From: Parasalinivibrio latis
Lineage (GTDB): Bacteria > Pseudomonadota > Gammaproteobacteria > Enterobacterales > Vibrionaceae
Direction of reading: 5' to 3'
Length of the DNA stretch: 64,000 nt
NCBI RefSeq assembly: GCF_036825535.1
Contig: NZ_CP098813.1
Coordinates: 124,001 to 188,000, forward strand
Within the stretch, counting starts at the first letter, position 1, and every line of letters starts with the position of its first letter. The translations under genes and the position numbers were made by a program. Positions 1 to 8,012 of this stretch are shown here, one piece after another. Under the pieces are notes generated by a model that was given only the letters and a program-made list of their open reading frames with translations, ran no database searches and was not told the DNA's origin.

Positions 1-111
1 TTCAATTACGGTGACAAAAACTGCCATCTCTGGCATCAAAACCATCAGCTTATTCGTGACCATAACGCAATTGTCCCTTCCAAATACACCGCATTGTTAT
101 CCAGAAAGTAA
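1..111 (+). CDS. C-terminal end of an unidentified protein (partial)
   Basis: The window opens inside a plus-strand reading frame that encodes 36 residues (FNYGDKNCHLW... to ...YTALLSRK) and stops at TAA 109-111. The start lies outside the window. The fragment is rich in His and Asn and shows no motif I recognise, so no function is assigned. No terminator is visible in the 50 bases before the next gene, so the two genes may be co-transcribed. An open frame that reaches the edge is only moderate evidence of a gene. Confidence 0.5.
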   Translation, partial: FNYGDKNCHLWHQNHQLIRDHNAIVPSKYTALLSRK

Positions 112-162
112 TAGTGGAAGCTAAAAGGGTCAACGTTTAACGCCTCAAAATGCTAGGAAGAG

Positions 163-1071
163 ATGATGACTATACTGGCCAAACCTAATGGAAAGTACCG
201 TGTTGCCTTTCCATTTACTGAACTGTCGCTGCTGCTTGTCGCTATATTCTGGGGCACCAGTTATGGGCTGACAAAAGAGGCTCTGCTCTATACACCGGTA
301 CTGCTTTTTATTGTCATCCGGTTTTCCCTGACAGGCCTTTGCCTTCTCCCCATAGCAGTTCGGGATATCAATCAAGGATTGAGCAAGGACTGGAAGGTTG
401 CCATCCCAACCGGTGGCATCCTGTCTGCGATTTTCTTTTTTGAGGTATATGGCGTACTCCAGACCACCGCTTCCAATGCAGCTTTTCTAATCAGCCTTTC
501 TGTAATCCTGACGTCATTTGCCGAGTTTTTTATAAACGGAAAACGCATCAGCAACCGCATGATATTACTGACATTATTAAGTGTGGTCGGGGTCTTTTTG
601 CTTACCCAATCCGGCAGTATTGGATTTACTCTCAATACCGGGGACTATTTTATCCTGATCGCGGCGGTACTCCGTGCAATTATGGTTACTGCAACAAAAC
701 GGCTCACCATCGGCAAAGTTATTTCCAATACAACCCTGACCTGCCTTCAATCAATGGTTGTAGCATTAAGTGCACTTTTGGCCGCCTGCTTCACGGTCGA
801 TCTTTCAGCGTTCACCCTTCCAACCGAATATGGTTTCTGGTTGATAGTCATTTATCTCGTTATGTTTTGTACCCTGTTCGCCTTTTATGTTCAGAACTAC
901 GCAGTCAGGAAAATTTCTCCCACAAGGGCATCACTGTTGATGGGGAGTGAACCATTGTTTGGGGCACTGTTCGCCATGCTTTGGTTGGGCGAATCCCTTA
1001 GCGTCGTCCAACTGTTTGGTGGAATGGTTATTCTGGCCTGCGTCATACTGGCTTCTGTCAAAGCAGACTGA
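163..1071 (+). CDS. EamA/DMT-family inner-membrane exporter
   Basis: This 302-residue, strongly hydrophobic protein has about ten predicted transmembrane helices in two repeated halves. That is the layout of the drug/metabolite transporter superfamily (EamA, RhaT-like), whose members export amino acids, metabolites or drugs. The first helix carries FWGTSYGLTKEALLY, a typical EamA opening, and the second half ends with GSEPLFGALFAMLWLGESLS followed by a last helix, the usual EamA C-terminal signature. A ribosome site (AGGAAGAG) sits directly before two tandem ATG codons at 163 and 166, and the first is used here. The substrate cannot be read from sequence. A second, only distantly similar EamA protein lies at 32485-33408. 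Confidence 0.88.
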   Translation: MMTILAKPNGKYRVAFPFTELSLLLVAIFWGTSYGLTKEALLYTPVLLFIVIRFSLTGLCLLPIAVRDINQGLSKDWKVAIPTGGILSAIFFFEVYGVLQTTASNAAFLISLSVILTSFAEFFINGKRISNRMILLTLLSVVGVFLLTQSGSIGFTLNTGDYFILIAAVLRAIMVTATKRLTIGKVISNTTLTCLQSMVVALSALLAACFTVDLSAFTLPTEYGFWLIVIYLVMFCTLFAFYVQNYAVRKISPTRASLLMGSEPLFGALFAMLWLGESLSVVQLFGGMVILACVILASVKAD

Positions 1072-1084
1072 ACTAGTGAAATAA

Positions 1085-1112
1085 GCCAAACCACCAATGT
1101 CGGCGGTTTGGC
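1085..1112. terminator. Hairpin between convergent genes
   Basis: Inverted repeat GCCAAACC...GGTTTGGC (1085-1092 and 1105-1112) with a 12-base loop. It lies between the stop of the EamA gene and the stop of the convergent DUF899 gene. No long T-run follows on either strand, so its strength as a terminator is uncertain. Confidence 0.5.
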
Positions 1113-1118
1113 AGTTAA

Positions 1119-1814
1119 TCAATATTTGTCTTTTACCCGCACCCAGGCCATGGGGTAACTCAGCCCCTCTTCGTCGCGTCCTTTGGGGGTTAAATCCATA
1201 AGCTGATAAGCACCATTGAAAATTTCCAGCCCCCTGGCATAAGCCGAATAGGTATGGAATATCTCGCCGTCAGGATTTTTTATAAACACACTAACTCCGG
1301 GAAGCTCACCGCTGGCATTTGGGGCATCCCGGAAGTTGTAGGTACGAAAATCAGGCTCAGGCCGGCCATCTTCAAATGACACATGGAAATCAAAGTTAAA
1401 ATCACCACCCAAAGAGGAGTACCAATTGAATTTCCACCCCATACGCTCCTTAAATGCGTTGAGCGTTTCAATCGGTGCCCGTGAAACGGCCGCAAAAGCA
1501 ATATCTCGCTGGTTAAGGTGAATATCCACGTTGTTAAAATTGTCAGCCCAGAATGAGCAACTGGAACAACCTTCTTTCCAATCAGGCCCGTACATAAAGT
1601 GGTAAATAATTAGCTGGTTCTTGCCCTTAAACATGTCTGATAAAGGCATATCTCCATCGGGGCCTTCAAATCGGTAGTCTTTATCCACCTTTACCCAGGG
1701 TAATGCCCGGCGCGCTGCACTCAGTTCATCGTGCAGTCGGGTAAGTGACTTTTCACGCTCCAACAACGCTCTTCGAGCCGTAAGCCATTCTTCTCTCGTC
1801 GCTGCCTGTGTCAT
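1119..1814 (-). CDS. DUF899 family thioredoxin-like protein
   Basis: The 231-residue product matches the DUF899 family: an N-terminal helical part (EWLTARRALLEREKSLTRL), then a thioredoxin/AhpC-like fold. Visible hallmarks are the conserved W-KV-DY-F block near residues 40-50 and the CSSC pair in GCSSCSFWADNFN, placed like the redox motif of thioredoxin-fold proteins. Members are often cytosolic proteins of unknown substrate, so a redox role is inferred. The open frame extends 13 codons upstream, but the ATG at 1814 is preceded by GGGAGG at good spacing and gives the usual family N-terminus. It is convergent with the EamA gene and appears monocistronic. Confidence 0.85.
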   Translation of the reverse strand: MTQAATREEWLTARRALLEREKSLTRLHDELSAARRALPWVKVDKDYRFEGPDGDMPLSDMFKGKNQLIIYHFMYGPDWKEGCSSCSFWADNFNNVDIHLNQRDIAFAAVSRAPIETLNAFKERMGWKFNWYSSLGGDFNFDFHVSFEDGRPEPDFRTYNFRDAPNASGELPGVSVFIKNPDGEIFHTYSAYARGLEIFNGAYQLMDLTPKGRDEEGLSYPMAWVRVKDKY

Positions 1815-1961
1815 AGATGCCTCCCAAATTGGCTGTACCTGATAGGTATACACAAAAGTAAAGACGGCTGGGGAATGGATATCCGGACAACAACACTTCG
1901 GTTGGAGAAACCAAGATGGCAGAAGATGGGAATTGAAGGAAGTTCGGGAAGGTAATTAGCA

Positions 1962-1993
1962 GAAAGCCCTGACATTTATATCAGGGCTTTCAG
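1962..1993 (-). terminator. Rho-independent-like terminator
   Basis: A strong hairpin: AAAGCCCTGA at 1965-1974 pairs with TCAGGGCTTT at 1981-1990. It sits just beyond the stop of the small minus-strand frame at 1995-2177 and supports that frame as a transcribed gene. Confidence 0.65.
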
Positions 1994-1994
1994 A

Positions 1995-2177
1995 TTACTT
2001 TGCCACTTTTTTGAAGATACGCGTGAAAATGGACGCTTTTTTCTTCTTTGTCTTGCCGTAGTACGCTTTGTGCATGGCATCAAGCGCAATCATATGGCCA
2101 ATGTAAGCGCCACCAAGTTCGTAACCCATAAACAACACCATTTGTGCAAATACTGTCTTAATGTGGCGAGATTCCAC
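1995..2177 (-). CDS. Small basic hypothetical protein
   Basis: A 60-residue frame starting with GTG at 2177; a shorter 48-residue version could start at the ATG at 2141. The N-terminal part is mildly hydrophobic (MVLFMGYELGGAYIGHMIAL). The C-terminal part is very basic, with GKTKKKK and RIFKKVAK. I do not recognise the family. The main support is the strong terminator-like hairpin directly after the stop and the otherwise empty intergenic space. No good Shine-Dalgarno site precedes either start, so expression is uncertain. It could be a small membrane-associated or nucleic-acid-binding peptide, which is a guess from composition only. Confidence 0.45.
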   Translation of the reverse strand: MESRHIKTVFAQMVLFMGYELGGAYIGHMIALDAMHKAYYGKTKKKKASIFTRIFKKVAK

Positions 2178-2524
2178 TCAATTTTTGCACCATTACAAGA
2201 CATGGATCACATTTTTAATCGAGTTTTTGTTGCTTTCAATATTTACGATACAGGGCAAACGAAAAACACTCGGAAAAACATTCAGATAGTTTTAAGCCTC
2301 TAGCCGCCGAACTGACTTAATTGGGTGATTTCTATATTAATGAAGCAAAAACGGATTACTTTTCTCCTCGGTTCATGACCTGAAGAAACAATGCCCAGAC
2401 CTGAATGTATGTCGAACAACATCCCTGTCATGAATTTGATTAACCAAGTCAGGTTTTTTCACGAGCCTGCAAAAAACACATACCATGGTAAGTGTTGACC
2501 TAACTCCACCCTTTGGAGTCTCAA
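2178..2524. other. Intergenic region with a palindrome before the MFS gene
   Basis: About 350 AT-rich bases with no convincing gene. The plus-strand 77-codon frame at 2070-2303 overlaps the small minus-strand gene and looks like chance. The clearest element is the near-perfect palindrome ACATACCATGGTAAGT at 2478-2493 (core TACCATGGTA), about 32 bases before the MFS start. It is a candidate operator. Confidence 0.4.
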
Positions 2525-3742
2525 ATGAAAAAGATACCTGCCCAGGCAGGAGCCGAAGAAAAGAAAACTGACTGGCTTTCCGTTATCGTCCTATGGTTTG
2601 CAGGTATTGGCGCAGCCATGCAATTCGCGAAGTTCTCGGTCTCCTTTGACCATCTACAGGAAATCTACAATGCAGAAGCTGCGCATATTGGACTCGCAGT
2701 GTCGATGGTCGGTGCTGTTGGAATTTTCTTTGGTGTCGCATCAAGCGTACTGGCAGTGCGTTTCGGTTACATCAAAACCCTGATAACAGCATTGGCACTT
2801 GGAGGGGTAGTCAGCCTGCTTCAGTCGGGTTTACCTCCAATCCCCATATTGCTTGCCAGTCGTTTTCTGGAGGGAGCATCCCACCTTGGTGTTGTTGTTG
2901 TTGCGCCAACCCTGATTATCCAATTAACGGCAAGAAAGCACCTTTCAATCATCATGGCAGTTTGGGGCGCATTTTTTGGTGTGGCGTTTGCCCTGACTGG
3001 TCTGGTAGGCCCGGGCATGCTTAAAATTGGTGGCGTACCATTCTTATTGCAAATGCATGCACTTTATCTGTTCATTTTAATCGGTTGTATTTTGCTTATC
3101 CGGCGTCGGATGCCAACTTTCAAGCAGACGTTACAGGCAACCAGAAACCCTTTTGCCGGATTCCTACGCGACAATTTCAAGGTTTACGCAAGCCCGCGAA
3201 CCGTACTTCCGGGAGCAATCTTTTTTTTCCACACCGCCATGTATATCGCCCTTTTAACATTCCTGCCCCGGCAATCTGAAAACCCGGATGCGGTTAATTC
3301 ACTGCTGGTCGTGCTGCCATTGGCAAGTACAGCCGGAATTCTGCTTGCAGGAATAATATCCCAGTATTTTCTTTCACCGCTTAAGCTCTCGGTAATCGCC
3401 TATGTAATTACGGCTGCGATGGCATTTATTCCGGCAATCGTATCAGGGAGTTTCCTGCCATTCGTGCTGGTTTCCGTCTTCTTAATGATCATTGTGGGAA
3501 TCGTGCCCGGCGCAACATTTGCGATGATCCCCATGCTGTCAAAAACACCCGAACAACAGGCCAATGCCAATGGCGCTGTTGCACAGCTCGGCAACTTTGG
3601 GGCTACGCTGGGGCCTCCTGCATTCGCGTTAGCCATTGACCACGAGGGCACCATGGGCTTGGTTTGGGTGACAGTTCTTTTGTGTGTCGGCGGTATACTT
3701 GTGGGACTAACTGCAATGCAGCGCTATTCCGCAGCTGATTAA
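2525..3742 (+). CDS. MFS transporter
   Basis: The 405-residue membrane protein has about twelve hydrophobic segments split by a basic cytoplasmic loop (LIRRRMPTFKQTL, near residues 195-210), the usual 6+6 plan of the major facilitator superfamily. It resembles the MFS subgroup annotated as CynX/NimT-like or simply 'MFS transporter'; the substrate is unknown. The frame is open from a TTG at 2513, but the ATG at 2525 sits six bases after GGAG and is the better start. A zinc carboxypeptidase/deacylase-type gene lies 110 bases downstream on the same strand, so the two may act on the same imported compound. No terminator is seen between them. Confidence 0.85.
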   Translation: MKKIPAQAGAEEKKTDWLSVIVLWFAGIGAAMQFAKFSVSFDHLQEIYNAEAAHIGLAVSMVGAVGIFFGVASSVLAVRFGYIKTLITALALGGVVSLLQSGLPPIPILLASRFLEGASHLGVVVVAPTLIIQLTARKHLSIIMAVWGAFFGVAFALTGLVGPGMLKIGGVPFLLQMHALYLFILIGCILLIRRRMPTFKQTLQATRNPFAGFLRDNFKVYASPRTVLPGAIFFFHTAMYIALLTFLPRQSENPDAVNSLLVVLPLASTAGILLAGIISQYFLSPLKLSVIAYVITAAMAFIPAIVSGSFLPFVLVSVFLMIIVGIVPGATFAMIPMLSKTPEQQANANGAVAQLGNFGATLGPPAFALAIDHEGTMGLVWVTVLLCVGGILVGLTAMQRYSAAD

Positions 3743-3852
3743 ATCCCTGAATGACCAGAAGAAATATGGCTAATTCATATACACATGCCTTGCTGACAGA
3801 CAACGGCTGTCGCTAGAATAAGAACCCTGTTTGCAAGGAAGCCTAAATTACA

Positions 3853-4677
3853 ATGACTGCACGTAATCCATTAATGCGCCATGAATGGCACAGCGAAATA
3901 TTCCAGTGCAAAAGCAATGATATTTCAACTTTTAACTCTCTGCTCAACCATCAGCTTGAGCGCCATGGATTCACTGTTAACACGCTGGGAGAAACAAACG
4001 GTTATCCGATCCTGGCCTGTAAGTCACGCTTCTATGACCCAGACAAACCGTCTGTCCTCGTCAGTGCTGGGTTCCACGGGGAAGAGCCAGCCGGACCTTG
4101 GGGGCTGTTGCATCTATTGACACACTGGGAAGATGGGGGTCCTCACTCGCTCAATATCACTTTACTGCCTTTGGTAAACCCAACGGGTTTTTTGAGGGGA
4201 ACCCGGTTTAATTACAATGAAGAGAACCCCAACCGAGGATTCGGCTTTAAAGACGGTCGTGCGGTTGAACTGGAGGATACTTCTGAAGAAGGCAGGATCC
4301 TTATCTCCCACGCTTCTATGCTTGAACAGGCCAGCAGGGACGGGATCCTGACTTGCCACGAGGACGTACTGGAAACCGGGAGTTACCTTTATACCTTTGA
4401 AGAAAGTGTACGCCCTGGCATGTTCAGCCTGACCTTACTCGACACCCTTAAAAGCTGTGTTGCGTTGACTGATGCATCAGAAATTGATGGGCTGCCGGTG
4501 GAAGGCCACATTATTCACAATAACTTTGACACATCTTTTGAGTCTTACCTTGTCCAGGCAGGGGCCAAAGTCGGCGTATGCTCCGAAACCGGAGCCCGGC
4601 AACCAATAGACCTGCGAATTCTTGCCAACAGTGCCCTTATCAGTAACTTTCTGGAACAAATTGAAAAACCGATTTAG
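3853..4677 (+). CDS. M14-family (AstE-like) zinc carboxypeptidase/deacylase
   Basis: The 274-residue cytosolic protein carries the M14/succinylglutamate desuccinylase signature. HGEE at residues 75-78 supplies the H-x-x-E zinc pair, and the third ligand is probably His169 in TCHED. Glu245 in CSETGARQ sits where the catalytic glutamate is expected. NPTGFLRGTRFNYNEENPNR (109-128) is the substrate-anchoring segment typical of the family. No signal peptide is seen. The ribosome site (AAGGAAG) is rather far from the ATG but no alternative start is better. It could remove C-terminal residues from peptides or acyl groups from amino acids. The preceding MFS gene may supply the substrate. Confidence 0.82.
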   Translation: MTARNPLMRHEWHSEIFQCKSNDISTFNSLLNHQLERHGFTVNTLGETNGYPILACKSRFYDPDKPSVLVSAGFHGEEPAGPWGLLHLLTHWEDGGPHSLNITLLPLVNPTGFLRGTRFNYNEENPNRGFGFKDGRAVELEDTSEEGRILISHASMLEQASRDGILTCHEDVLETGSYLYTFEESVRPGMFSLTLLDTLKSCVALTDASEIDGLPVEGHIIHNNFDTSFESYLVQAGAKVGVCSETGARQPIDLRILANSALISNFLEQIEKPI

Positions 4678-4705
4678 TCAGTGAATATCTGAAGCTGGAT
4701 AAACC

Positions 4706-4740
4706 AATGAATGCATGGCCAAACCATGCATTCATTTTAT
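4706..4740 (+). terminator. Rho-independent terminator after the M14 gene
   Basis: A perfect 13-bp stem: AATGAATGCATGG (4706-4718) pairs with CCATGCATTCATT (4724-4736) around a 5-base loop, followed by TTAT. It closes the M14 gene's transcript. Confidence 0.8.
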
Positions 4741-4836
4741 TCTTTATCCACCCTGTCATTAATTATTAATATAGCGACCATAAATTAGACAATTGTCTTG
4801 GGGCTGATATTTCTTGCGAAGAGGGAGCAAGTACCC

Positions 4837-6588
4837 GTGCAACTGACAATTGAAGACATTATTCGCGAACGCCATGTCGTCTCATATTTCCAGCAAATTG
4901 CTGATATCCAACACAACCAGATTATTGGCTATGAAGCCCTGGCTCGCGGGCCAATGAATCACCCGCTTCAAACACCTCTTAACCTGTTTTCCGAAGCCAA
5001 ACACCAAGGGTTGTCAGCCGAACTTGATATCTGTTGTCTGGAGAACGCCCTTTCAGAAGCGGCTGAAAACCAATGTCCAGGGCTGATTTTCCTGAATATT
5101 GCCCCGGAAACACTAATGTCAGTTGTTGGTGTTACCAACATTCTCCAGAAATTGGTCGAACGCTATAACATCCCTCCTGAAAAACTGGTTATCGAGCTTT
5201 CCGAACAACACCAGTACCAAGATGTAAACTTGATTGTTGAACGGGCTGAACTTATCAAAGAAGCCGGTTTTCAGATTGCCCTGGACGATCTGGGCAGTGG
5301 TTCATCTGGGTTGAAAGTCTGGGCTGGCGTTAAACCAAATTTTGTTAAAATCGACCGTTTTTTTGTTCAGGACATCCATATTGAACCGGTAAAGCGTGAA
5401 TTTGTTCAGTCGATTGTGGATCTGGCACGCAACACTCTGTCAGAAGTGATCGCTGAAGGTATTGAAAAGCCCGAGGAATTACGTCAACTGCAGCGCATGG
5501 GCGTAAAATTCGGTCAGGGATATCTGCTGGGAATACCGGACCGTATCGATAACCAATACCTTTCTGGGTTGCTGACAACAGAATCCCAGCCCGCACGACG
5601 CCAACACAGCATCAGCATCGGTACGCTCGCGCGGTCAGCAAACCCGGTGGATGTGGGCGTCCGGGTAGAGCAGGTTTACGAGCGCTTCCTCGCCGATACC
5701 AATTTACTCTCCATCCCGGTTACAGATAAAGGAATACCTGTTGGCCTGGCAAGACGGGCAAAAGTGATGGAAATTTTCTCGCGGGTTTACGGCAGGGCGT
5801 TGTATGCCGCTGAAAGTATTGGTGAGGCAATGGATCGGGATGCGGTAGTTGTTGATTGGCAACAGCCTTTGGAAAAGGTCAGTGCACTGGTAACCTCCCG
5901 CAGCGACCAGACCTCACAACAGCAGCATTTCATTGTGACTCAGGATCAGCAGTATTATGGACTGGTATCAGTACACAGCCTGTTGCATACCATTACTGAA
6001 TACCGGTTGATGCACGCCCGTTATGCAAACCCATTGACTCTGCTGCCTGGGAACGTACCTATCTATAAAGCAATTGATAAGCACCTTTCCAGTAGACAGG
6101 ATTTCTACGTTGCCTATTTTGACCTGAACAACTTTAAGCCCTACAACGATGTATATGGTTACGCTGAGGGTGACAAGGTAATTCAATGGGTCGGGGCTTT
6201 GCTGGACAGCTTGCTTACTCCACATGGGCATTTCCTGGGTCATGTGGGAGGGGATGATTTTGTTGCGGTTTTCAGTTGCAATTCTGACTGGCGACAGCTT
6301 TGCCACAGTATTTTGGATAAGTTCAGGACAGGTATAGCCCAGTTTTACAATGAGGAACACAGGCAAGCTGGCGGCATTCATGCCAAGAGCCGCACCGGCT
6401 CGCTGGAGTTCTACCCGTTACTGGGTATTGCCATTGGTGTCATTAACCCTATTCACTCAAATTGCCATTCACATAATGACGTCGCATCTGAAGCCAGTAA
6501 AGCCAAACACCGGGCTAAAGCCAGTGGAGACGGCCATTCGGTACAGTATTACCATTCAGATGAGTTGGATATCTCGACCGTCTGCTAA
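4837..6588 (+). CDS. EAL-CBS-GGDEF c-di-GMP turnover protein
   Basis: This 583-residue soluble protein has three parts. An EAL phosphodiesterase domain (about 10-245) keeps EALARG, the Glu in VIELSEQ, the DD pair in ALDDLGSG, Lys in FVKID, AEGIEK and the Gln of GQGYLLG, so it looks catalytically intact. A CBS-pair-like middle (about 265-400) has SIPVTDKGIPVGLARR and FIVTQDQQYYGLVS. A C-terminal GGDEF domain (about 405-570) has GGDDF in place of GGDEF. No RxxD inhibitory site precedes it. EAL before GGDEF is the reverse of the commonest order. The frame opens at a TTG at 4798, but GTG 4837 follows AGGGAG by nine bases and is preferred. It could make or break c-di-GMP under nucleotide control through the CBS pair. 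Confidence 0.88.
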   Translation: MQLTIEDIIRERHVVSYFQQIADIQHNQIIGYEALARGPMNHPLQTPLNLFSEAKHQGLSAELDICCLENALSEAAENQCPGLIFLNIAPETLMSVVGVTNILQKLVERYNIPPEKLVIELSEQHQYQDVNLIVERAELIKEAGFQIALDDLGSGSSGLKVWAGVKPNFVKIDRFFVQDIHIEPVKREFVQSIVDLARNTLSEVIAEGIEKPEELRQLQRMGVKFGQGYLLGIPDRIDNQYLSGLLTTESQPARRQHSISIGTLARSANPVDVGVRVEQVYERFLADTNLLSIPVTDKGIPVGLARRAKVMEIFSRVYGRALYAAESIGEAMDRDAVVVDWQQPLEKVSALVTSRSDQTSQQQHFIVTQDQQYYGLVSVHSLLHTITEYRLMHARYANPLTLLPGNVPIYKAIDKHLSSRQDFYVAYFDLNNFKPYNDVYGYAEGDKVIQWVGALLDSLLTPHGHFLGHVGGDDFVAVFSCNSDWRQLCHSILDKFRTGIAQFYNEEHRQAGGIHAKSRTGSLEFYPLLGIAIGVINPIHSNCHSHNDVASEASKAKHRAKASGDGHSVQYYHSDELDISTVC

Positions 6589-6595
6589 AACTTGA

Positions 6596-6616
6596 AACGG
6601 GCCCAAACGGCCCGTT
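6596..6616. terminator. Hairpin between convergent genes
   Basis: AACGGGCC (6596-6603) pairs with GGCCCGTT (6609-6616) around CAAAC. It sits between the stops of the EAL-CBS-GGDEF gene and the convergent mutarotase gene. There is no T-run, so termination may be weak. Confidence 0.5.
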
Positions 6617-6645
6617 GTAGGTATTATCGTGGATCACAAACAGAA

Positions 6646-7815
6646 TCAGTTGAGAATGCTTACTTTGCTTCCATCCAGTGTTAGCAGGTATACATCGTTA
6701 AGTGCTTTACCACTGGCATCCTCCCCGCCAACCACCAGCACACCGTCTTCCAGCGTGAATGAGGCCCCGTAAGCTATACCCTTCGGAAGGTTATTTGCCT
6801 GCTTCCAGGTTTTGTTTTCCATCAGGTAAATTTCTGGGTTATAAGCTTTGCCCAACCCTTTGTGGGCAAAAGGTTCACCGCCATCAAACTGCGCTCTGGC
6901 ACCGTGGAAATTTGCTCCGCCAGCCACCAGGAGTACATCACCAATTTTACCGGCATATGCCCCGGCAACCCCTTCCTGAAGGCTGTGCCCGGTGGGTTTT
7001 GGCAAGGCAGAATCAGTACGCCACCATACAGTGTTCTCATCAAACTTTGCCGTTTTCACTTCGTCGGTCCGCAGACCCGGCTTTACCTCACCACTCACCA
7101 GTGTCACGGTATCCTCTTCGGCTACAATCGCTGCACCACAGTTTGGCAGGTACGGCGCTTTACCTTTTGAATGCCAAGTATTGTCTTCTGGTGAAAAGGC
7201 AAGGACTTCGGTGTTCCAACGGTACCCCTCTGGGAGTCTCCCCATAAAACTGTTTACGATATCATTCCACTTCTCAGGCTCTTTTTTTGCATCAACCGAG
7301 GTAACATCAGCCAGGTACTTATCAAACACCTGTTTGTTGTACCCTCCAAAAAAGACAATTTCACCATCTTCGAGTGTATGGGAAGTGGCCCCCAAAAGCC
7401 CTGCCGGAGCCTTGGTCTTTTCTTTTGTCCACTGATTTTCTTCAATGTCGAAGCTGTAAACGGAGTCGAAAATCACTGGAGATTTGGCATCAGCGGTTTC
7501 CATGCCCGAACCACCGAACACAAAAATCTTGCCATCAGAAAGGCTTGCAGTTGCCCCACTGCGCGCCGGGCCGTTGAAATCTGCCATCTTCTTCCAGCCG
7601 GATTTACGGTTTTTCAAATCCAGCGCATAGAAAGATTGCCCGGCAGAACCCAGACCGACATAAAGTGTATTGCCAGCTTTTACACCAATTCCGTTTTTAA
7701 CACCCGCGGGTAAATCCGGCCACTGTTCAGCCGCCATCGCAGATGAAGCAGCCAACATGGCACCCAGTACACCACTTGCAGTAATGACTGATTTAATGGC
7801 GCTTTTCCTTTTCAT
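6646..7815 (-). CDS. nanM: NanM-like periplasmic N-acetylneuraminate mutarotase (cyclically permuted kelch family)
   Basis: The 389-residue product has an N-terminal signal peptide (MKRKSAIKSVITASG, hydrophobic core, cut after SSAMA) and a six-bladed kelch beta-propeller with repeated FVFGGSG, VFFGGYN, LLVAGGAN and LVVGGED strands. The arrangement matches the YjhT/NanM family, which speeds conversion between sialic acid anomers in the periplasm. The frame is open 35 codons further upstream, but ATG 7815 follows AGGAG by seven bases and begins the signal peptide. It is divergent from a LysR gene that probably controls it. No sialic acid transporter, lyase or kinase is in the window, so another sugar cannot be excluded. 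Confidence 0.82.
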   Translation of the reverse strand: MKRKSAIKSVITASGVLGAMLAASSAMAAEQWPDLPAGVKNGIGVKAGNTLYVGLGSAGQSFYALDLKNRKSGWKKMADFNGPARSGATASLSDGKIFVFGGSGMETADAKSPVIFDSVYSFDIEENQWTKEKTKAPAGLLGATSHTLEDGEIVFFGGYNKQVFDKYLADVTSVDAKKEPEKWNDIVNSFMGRLPEGYRWNTEVLAFSPEDNTWHSKGKAPYLPNCGAAIVAEEDTVTLVSGEVKPGLRTDEVKTAKFDENTVWWRTDSALPKPTGHSLQEGVAGAYAGKIGDVLLVAGGANFHGARAQFDGGEPFAHKGLGKAYNPEIYLMENKTWKQANNLPKGIAYGASFTLEDGVLVVGGEDASGKALNDVYLLTLDGSKVSILN

Positions 7816-8012
7816 TCCGAATCTCCTGTTAAGGTTCAGCAAGCAAGAAACAGGAATAAAATAGGTTTTATGAAAATTATTTTTATTGCAACTGATCACA
7901 TAGTAGAAATTCTTCATCATCAGATATTTATCGGATGTGATTTACTCCGCAGCTTTGAGTGAAGAAGCAGATCACGCATAATGAAGGCCTGGCCATTAAG
8001 AAGAAAAACCAT

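Noticed and set aside
2070..2303. 77-codon plus-strand frame
   Set aside because: No ribosome site or recognised motif, and it overlaps the minus-strand small gene that has a terminator.
6759..7713. Several plus-strand frames of 60-160 codons
   Set aside because: They lie opposite the NanM-like gene, whose signal peptide and kelch repeats are clear; their translations are rich in Cys, His, Ser and Arg as expected of antisense frames.
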